A DNA stretch of 12,154 nt from Candidatus Zixiibacteriota bacterium (GTDB taxonomy: Bacteria > Zixibacteria > MSB-5A5 > GN15 > PGXB01): positions 1 through 12,154 of the forward strand of contig DAOWOO010000013.1 of assembly GCA_030642025.1 (NCBI GenBank), in the 5' to 3' direction. The number at the start of each line of letters is the position of its first letter. Position 1 is the stretch's first letter. The position numbers were made by a program, and so were the translations under genes. Below are positions 7,964 to 12,154 of this stretch, in pieces. The notes under the pieces were generated by a model that saw only the letters and a list, made by a program, of their open reading frames with translations, ran no database searches and was not told the DNA's origin.

Positions 7964-7991
7964 CTATTCGATTAGCGTGCTAACCCCAGGG

Positions 7992-9278
7992 TTATACCCA
8001 ACCTCGATCCCGACAGGCCTGGGCCACCCGGCCGACCGCAATAACATAAGCGGCATCGCGCATGTGCAGATTCCTTTTTTGTGCCAGTTCGCTGACGGCA
8101 ATAAAGGCCGAGGTCATTTTAACGTCGAGTTTGCCGAGGACTTCATCTTTTTCCCAGTAGTAATTCATATTACTCTGGACCTGTTCGAAGTAACTGCAGG
8201 TTACACCGCCAGCATTAGCCAGAAAATCCGGTATCAAAAAGATGTTCCGTTCGGCAATCACTTTATCCGCATCCGGTGTGGTGGGGCCATTGGCTGCTTC
8301 AACAATAGCCCTGACACGCGGGTTGATATTCACTACTGTTTCAGCGCTAATCTGGTTCTCCAATGCGGCAGGAAGGGGAATATCAACTTCCTGCTCAATC
8401 CAGGCTTCACCCGGAAGGATTTCATACCCTAATTCTTTGGCCTTGGCTTTGTCAATTTCTCCGAACCGGTCGGTAATATCGAGCAGGGCATCCAGATCAA
8501 TTCCCTCTTTCTTTCGGAACGAATACGAAGTCTGGTCATTCTGATTCCAGCAGGAGACACAGATAACCGTCCCGCCGATCTGGGTGTACAGTCGGATAGC
8601 ATACTGGGCGACATTTCCGAACCCCTGAACACTGGCAACCGTATCCTCCGGTCTGATGCTGAGTTGTTTGAGCGCCTCACGCACCGTGTAAATCACTCCG
8701 AAACCGGTGGCCTCGGTACGGCCCAATGAACCGCCCATACCGACCGGCTTACCGGTAATAAACCCCGGCATTTTCCCCCCGTGAATAGCCTCATACTCAT
8801 CCAGCATCCAGAGCATATGCTGGGCGCTGGTCATGACATCAGGCGCCGGGATATCAGATATTGGCCCGATATTCCGGGCCAGTTGCCTGACCCAGCCGCG
8901 GCATAACTGTTCCTGTTCACGGGCGCTGAGATTGTGCGGGTCGGCAATTACGCCGCCTTTGCCACCGCCCAGCGGAATATCGACAACGGCGCATTTCCAT
9001 GTCATCCACATCGATAGAGCCCTGACCGTATCCATCGTTTCCAGCGGATGGAAACGAATACCGCCCTTGCACGGTCCCCGGGCATCATTGTGCTGCACAC
9101 GAAATCCCCGGAAAATATTCACGGAGCCGTCGTCCATTCTTACCGGTATATTGAAGGCATATTCCCTCATGGGATTGCGCAGCAGATCGCGAACGGCCTT
9201 GTCCAGGTCGAGAATATCAGCCACATGGTCAAACTGTAACTGAGCCATGCTAAACGGATTAAAAGATTCTTGATTCAT
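7992..9278 (-). CDS. gdhA: Glutamate dehydrogenase (Glu/Leu/Phe/Val dehydrogenase family)
   Basis: This 428-residue protein has the normal length for the hexameric enzyme that interconverts glutamate with 2-oxoglutarate and ammonia using NAD(P). The substrate site is intact: K71 in the PCKGGIRFHP segment, K95 in MTWKC, GGGKGG (104-109) and the catalytic Asp147 in IPAPDV. The Rossmann domain begins with GFGNVA (219-224), and the late landmark GPTTPDAD (331-338) is present. One part is unusual: after the second Rossmann strand the common VSDS(S)G is replaced by VSCW and a polar, charged stretch (about 242-258), a region that contacts the adenosine ribose. NAD versus NADP preference therefore cannot be predicted by the usual rule. 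The start has GAGG 6 nt upstream. It is transcribed alone, from its own promoter to its own terminator. Confidence 0.95.
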   Translation of the reverse strand: MNQESFNPFSMAQLQFDHVADILDLDKAVRDLLRNPMREYAFNIPVRMDDGSVNIFRGFRVQHNDARGPCKGGIRFHPLETMDTVRALSMWMTWKCAVVDIPLGGGKGGVIADPHNLSAREQEQLCRGWVRQLARNIGPISDIPAPDVMTSAQHMLWMLDEYEAIHGGKMPGFITGKPVGMGGSLGRTEATGFGVIYTVREALKQLSIRPEDTVASVQGFGNVAQYAIRLYTQIGGTVICVSCWNQNDQTSYSFRKKEGIDLDALLDITDRFGEIDKAKAKELGYEILPGEAWIEQEVDIPLPAALENQISAETVVNINPRVRAIVEAANGPTTPDADKVIAERNIFLIPDFLANAGGVTCSYFEQVQSNMNYYWEKDEVLGKLDVKMTSAFIAVSELAQKRNLHMRDAAYVIAVGRVAQACRDRGWV

Positions 9279-9397
9279 AAAACACCTCTTTCAAGCCCGA
9301 TGCTTTGCCCAAGCCGTATAAAATATTTCGGGATTTATTTAAATTGACGGTTATTATAATACCGAGCGTAACCCTTTGATATAATAAGTGATGAGCA

Positions 9398-9439
9398 ACC
9401 CGCACTTCGCCGATACCCATTACTTCACACCCACTACTT
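9398..9439 (-). repeat. Three imperfect direct repeats in the gdhA leader
   Basis: Read on the minus strand: AAGTAGTGGGT (9439-9429), AAGTAATGGGT (9425-9415) and a shorter AAGTGCGGGT (9407-9398). The first two differ at one base and start 14 bp apart; the third is weaker. They lie just downstream of the predicted gdhA transcription start. They could be repeated binding sites for a regulator or part of a leader RNA structure. No known riboswitch class is recognised. Confidence 0.4.
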
Positions 9440-9448
9440 AGTTACTAA
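9438..9448. promoter_or_regulatory. Candidate operator at the gdhA transcription start
   Basis: TTAGT and ACTAA form a perfect 5-bp inverted repeat about a single central base, placed about 11-21 bp downstream of the predicted -10 box. That is a usual place for a repressor site. At this length a chance occurrence cannot be excluded. Confidence 0.3.
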
Positions 9449-9458
9449 TTTCACAAAC

Positions 9459-9486
9459 ACTATATGTACTATTTCGGAAATGTCAA
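9459..9486 (-). promoter_or_regulatory. gdhA: Sigma70-type promoter for gdhA
   Basis: A perfect -35 TTGACA (9486-9481) is followed after 16 bp by TATAGT (9464-9459), which matches 5 of 6 bases of the -10 consensus. Transcription would start near 9452, giving an unusually long leader of about 170 nt before the ATG at 9278. The promoter begins only about 35 bp after the stop of the upstream 712-residue gene, in the same direction. Confidence 0.65.
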
Positions 9487-9520
9487 GTGAATGTTTCAAA
9501 AAGAACGAATGGCCGGTAAT

Positions 9521-11659
9521 TTATAAAAGCTGGCCGGCGCGGATCTTTTCATCCATAAGGCGGCAGCCTTCTATCATAATCGATTCATTGAGCTGATTAT
9601 TGTTTGGTTCCGGGAGATTTTCGCTTTCCATCGGTTCGAGCACCCAGGCACCGTCGAACCATGTTATTCCTTTGTACACCGCCTCGGCGCCGATTAGGCT
9701 GCCCATTTCGGCAAAGATAATCTGTCCTCGGTCAAGGTATATGATCAGTTCGGGCTGTTCCCGATCATTTGATTTGACCGTCATTTTCACCGTTTTGCGG
9801 CTTGGTCCCAGCGCCTGCAGAAGATCAATCAAGTTCATATCGGCCAATCGCCCGCGAGCCCCGGAGGCGCTGTCGGCTTTTTCCGATGCCTCGGCCTTGG
9901 CTTTTATTTTGGCTCGAAGCTTGCGGATTTTTGTTATCAGCATATCAAGGTTGTCATCCATGGCGACAATATCTTCGATCCCTCGCTCAAGCAGACCGGT
10001 AAGACTTGGGATGGATTTACCATCGGCCAGAAGGAAAGTCGGAATCGATTCAAATTTTACTCCGGCTTCCGTGAACTGTTCCATGAATTCAAAAACAGCC
10101 TCCGGTTCACCGGGAATGACCAGAATCATTAAATCGGGCTCACTTCGCCGGTAAAGCTCCAGGAATGATGATATCAGAGTATGCGCCACAGTGCGGAAAC
10201 CTTCATTTTTCATTCGCATTTCCAGCGGCTGTTTAAGCGGTGTGTCACCGGCATATATCATCACCTGGCCCTCAGTCTGGCTGGTCTGCAGGTCGAGTAT
10301 TTCCTCCTGAATCATATTGATAAACGCCTCGACCACCTCACCCAGAAACAGCTTTCCAACGAGGTCGCGCAATTTCTTTTTGACGGCATCGAACTTATCG
10401 AGTGACAGGCGGTCATGTCGGGGAATCGTCTCACAGAAAAGATCGACTATGGTCATAATATTGCCGCCAAGCACTTCGATCGGCAGCCGTTTGGTGTACT
10501 TGTGCTTAAGGTCGATGTACATGCATCGAAGCATTTCCTGAAGCACCGGTGAATAGTTCAGCGACGTCAGTAATTTTACCGTAAGTTTGATTACCTCGCG
10601 AATATCGCGGGTTTCCTCGGTGCTGTAATAGTATTTGGCCAGATCATGAATATAGGCGGCATTGGTAATCATAATCCGGTCTTTATTAGGCAGACCCAGT
10701 TCGCCGCAGAGCCGGTCAGCATATCGGCCGACTCGCCCGCCATGGTTATCGACATGCTGCAGTTTTGAGGAAAGAAGTGTCGTAAACAGTTCAAGATTTT
10801 TTCTCAGCAGTTCCGCTTCAGTCTGACCGGCATCCTTGCTCAGCAACAGGGCCGACACACTTTCGTAGTAACGAACAGTGGTTCGGGGCGAAATTTTACG
10901 GACCCGCTCGATCAGGTCAATATAGTCCCCCGTTATGGTGTCTTTGATGAAAACCGTATGAAATTTCTGATCACCAAGCATATCGATGGCATCATCAGCC
11001 GAATCGGTTAGAACAACCCGGTAATTATCCCGTTCAAGCAGCGATTGAAGCATCGGTGCGGCAAAGGCCTCATCGGTTACCAGGAGAATAGCCGGGCGGT
11101 CATCCGACGGTTTATCGGCCCCTGCGGTGGAATCCTCTATTTTAATTTTGCCGGTATCGGTGGCGATATCGGGGATTTCCAGAAGGAGATTATCATCGAG
11201 CGAAATATCATGTCCCAGATAGTATCTGGCAATGGCGGTATTCAGAGATAGCTCCGCCGCGATACATAACTTAATATCTTTTCCGCGTGTGACGAAATTC
11301 AGTTCATTCAGCAAGCTCTGGTCGATCGGGTTCTCGCAGGCGATTTTGAGAATATTGTTTTCCGGATCATAATTAAACGGTATCACCTTCCTCGTCAGGG
11401 CTACTCGCTTCGGTATCATAGTTATCAGCATTTCGTCAATTTCCAGACCCGAAAGCACCACCCCTTCGGTACCGAACTGGATTTCCAGCGCTTTTACCAG
11501 GGTCGGTTCATCGATATAACGATGGTACAACAGTTGCGAGCCGAATTTCCCACCGTGGGCCTTCTGGCGTAAGAGGGCTTCCTTGATTTCAGCTTCCGAA
11601 ATAAGCCCCTCTTTTATCAGTATTTCACCCAGCCGCTGACTTTTCGAGTTCTGATCCAT
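9521..11659 (-). CDS. MshEN / receiver-like / HD / receiver-like / DUF4388 signalling protein
   Basis: A 712-residue cytoplasmic regulator. Residues about 8-150 are a MshEN (GspE/PilB N-terminal) domain. Residues 9-32 fit the tandem cyclic-di-GMP signature RLGxxLxxxGx6LxxxLxxQ except for I25, and 39-61 repeat it with F39 and R47 as departures. Residues 188-275 are receiver-like with a possible phosphoacceptor D240. Residues about 290-455 are an HD-GYP-like domain that keeps H306, the HD pair (H338, D339) and D406, but lacks the HHE and GYP signatures. Residues about 464-580 are a second receiver-like domain with Val514 where the acceptor Asp belongs. Residues about 600-712 are DUF4388 (PATAN). 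The ATG follows the pilT stop directly (TAAATG), with GGGAG 5 nt upstream inside pilT. A role in controlling pilus retraction or surface motility through cyclic-di-GMP is inferred from domains and linkage. Confidence 0.85.
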   Translation of the reverse strand: MDQNSKSQRLGEILIKEGLISEAEIKEALLRQKAHGGKFGSQLLYHRYIDEPTLVKALEIQFGTEGVVLSGLEIDEMLITMIPKRVALTRKVIPFNYDPENNILKIACENPIDQSLLNELNFVTRGKDIKLCIAAELSLNTAIARYYLGHDISLDDNLLLEIPDIATDTGKIKIEDSTAGADKPSDDRPAILLVTDEAFAAPMLQSLLERDNYRVVLTDSADDAIDMLGDQKFHTVFIKDTITGDYIDLIERVRKISPRTTVRYYESVSALLLSKDAGQTEAELLRKNLELFTTLLSSKLQHVDNHGGRVGRYADRLCGELGLPNKDRIMITNAAYIHDLAKYYYSTEETRDIREVIKLTVKLLTSLNYSPVLQEMLRCMYIDLKHKYTKRLPIEVLGGNIMTIVDLFCETIPRHDRLSLDKFDAVKKKLRDLVGKLFLGEVVEAFINMIQEEILDLQTSQTEGQVMIYAGDTPLKQPLEMRMKNEGFRTVAHTLISSFLELYRRSEPDLMILVIPGEPEAVFEFMEQFTEAGVKFESIPTFLLADGKSIPSLTGLLERGIEDIVAMDDNLDMLITKIRKLRAKIKAKAEASEKADSASGARGRLADMNLIDLLQALGPSRKTVKMTVKSNDREQPELIIYLDRGQIIFAEMGSLIGAEAVYKGITWFDGAWVLEPMESENLPEPNNNQLNESIMIEGCRLMDEKIRAGQLL

Positions 11660-12154
11660 TTATACTCCCGAGAGTTCTTTCTCCACCTGCGGGATCATGT
11701 CAATGAAGGCACTGGCGTTATTAGCATATTTCATCGCCCCCTGCGGCGTCACCTGCCCGGTTTCAACCAGTGCCTTGAGATGACTGTCCATCAGGCGCAT
11801 TCCGACTTTACTGCCGGTCTGAATAGCCGTGGCAATCTGGTAGGTTTTGCCCTCGCGAATGAGACTGGTAATTGACGTTGTGCGAAGAAGTAGTTCATAG
11901 GCGCAAATCCGTCCGTTTCCCTCGGCCCGCTGTAAAAGCTGCTGGGAAATGATTCCGGTCAATGAACCGGCCAGCATAATGCGGACCTGGGGTTGTTGCT
12001 CGGATGGGAAAACATCTATTATCCGATCAATTGTGGCCGCGGCATTTACAGTGTGAAGCGTTCCCATTACCAGAAGGCCGACCTCGGCGGCAGTCAGGGC
12101 CAGGGAAATTGTTTCCATATCGCGCATTTCGCCAACCAGGATCACATCGGGATC
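11660..12154 (-). CDS. pilT: Type IV pilus retraction ATPase, PilT-like (C-terminal 164 residues; 5' end beyond window)
   Basis: The frame is open to the right edge, and the first visible residues read DPDVILVGEMRD, the Walker B region of PilT-type ATPases. The GTG at 12145 inside this motif is therefore not the start. It is followed by the His box (TLHT with a VNAA continuation), the IDRIIDVFP segment and a C-terminal helical bundle ending with the usual PilT-style tail. The Walker A loop lies outside the window. PilT forms a hexamer at the pilus base and drives pilin removal. The conserved AIRNLIRE motif reads SITSLIRE here, keeping the LIRE half and changing the first half, so a PilU-like or divergent paralogue is possible. 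The stop codon directly touches the ATG of the MshEN/DUF4388 gene, indicating one operon. Confidence 0.9.
   Translation of the reverse strand, partial: DPDVILVGEMRDMETISLALTAAEVGLLVMGTLHTVNAAATIDRIIDVFPSEQQPQVRIMLAGSLTGIISQQLLQRAEGNGRICAYELLLRTTSITSLIREGKTYQIATAIQTGSKVGMRLMDSHLKALVETGQVTPQGAMKYANNASAFIDMIPQVEKELSGV

Noticed and set aside
9353..9358. Second gdhA promoter from a minus-strand TATAAT
   Set aside because: The hexamer 17 bp upstream is TATCAA, which barely matches a -35 box; the TTGACA/TATAGT promoter further upstream is far better.
9484..9540. Terminator for the pilT operon just after the stop at 9521
   Set aside because: Only a 5-bp GCCGG/CCGGC pairing with a 17-nt loop, overlapping the coding end, and the T-rich stretch is not adjacent to the stem.
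9600..10154. 184-codon open frame on the plus strand
   Set aside because: It lies antisense inside the 712-residue gene, its product is Ser/Arg/Ile-rich with no domain, and the opposite strand has a clear multi-domain protein.
11660..12145. Complete 161-residue gene starting at GTG 12145
   Set aside because: The GTG is the Val of the DPDVILVGE Walker B motif and the frame is open to the edge, so this is the tail of a longer pilT.

Overview
This is a bacterial chromosomal window of roughly even base composition that is almost fully coding. It holds seven protein genes, two of them cut by the window edges. I see no tRNA, rRNA, CRISPR array, insertion sequence or phage gene. The mix of a type IV pilus ATPase, a MshEN/HD/DUF4388 signalling protein, stand-alone PEP/pyruvate-binding (PPDK_N) proteins and a CPBP protease with a large outer domain suggests a didermic environmental bacterium. 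Candidates are the FCB group (for example Zixibacteria) or Desulfobacterota. This placement is an impression from protein style, not a proof.

Layout from left to right. Positions 1-1796 (minus) are a CPBP-family intramembrane metalloprotease whose C-terminus runs off the left edge. A 251-bp divergent spacer carries a good sigma70-type promoter and a perfect inverted repeat. A metallophosphoesterase follows at 2048-2893 (plus). It overlaps tail-to-tail by 9 bp with a translationally coupled minus-strand pair (6076-7830, then 2885-6079). Both members of that pair have the ATP-grasp (PPDK_N) half of PEP synthase/pyruvate phosphate dikinase but lack the phosphohistidine swivel and PEP/pyruvate barrel. 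The larger one adds a GAF-like N-terminus and a C-terminal nucleotidyltransferase domain. Upstream is a glutamate dehydrogenase (7992-9278, minus) with its own promoter, a leader of about 170 nt with repeats, and a hairpin terminator. At the right edge pilT (partial) abuts a 712-residue MshEN/receiver/HD/receiver/DUF4388 protein with no gap.

How the genes may work together. The pilT pair looks like a pilus-retraction motor with a cyclic-di-GMP-responsive partner, because the MshEN nucleotide-binding signature is largely intact. The ATP-grasp pair is the most unusual part of the window. The two paralogues share an uncharacterised module (GRWGS ... G[ST]HFF) where a normal PEP synthase has its swivel domain, so they probably do not make PEP. 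The first gene of the pair starts at TTG behind a hairpin that covers part of its ribosome binding site, which suggests controlled translation of both.
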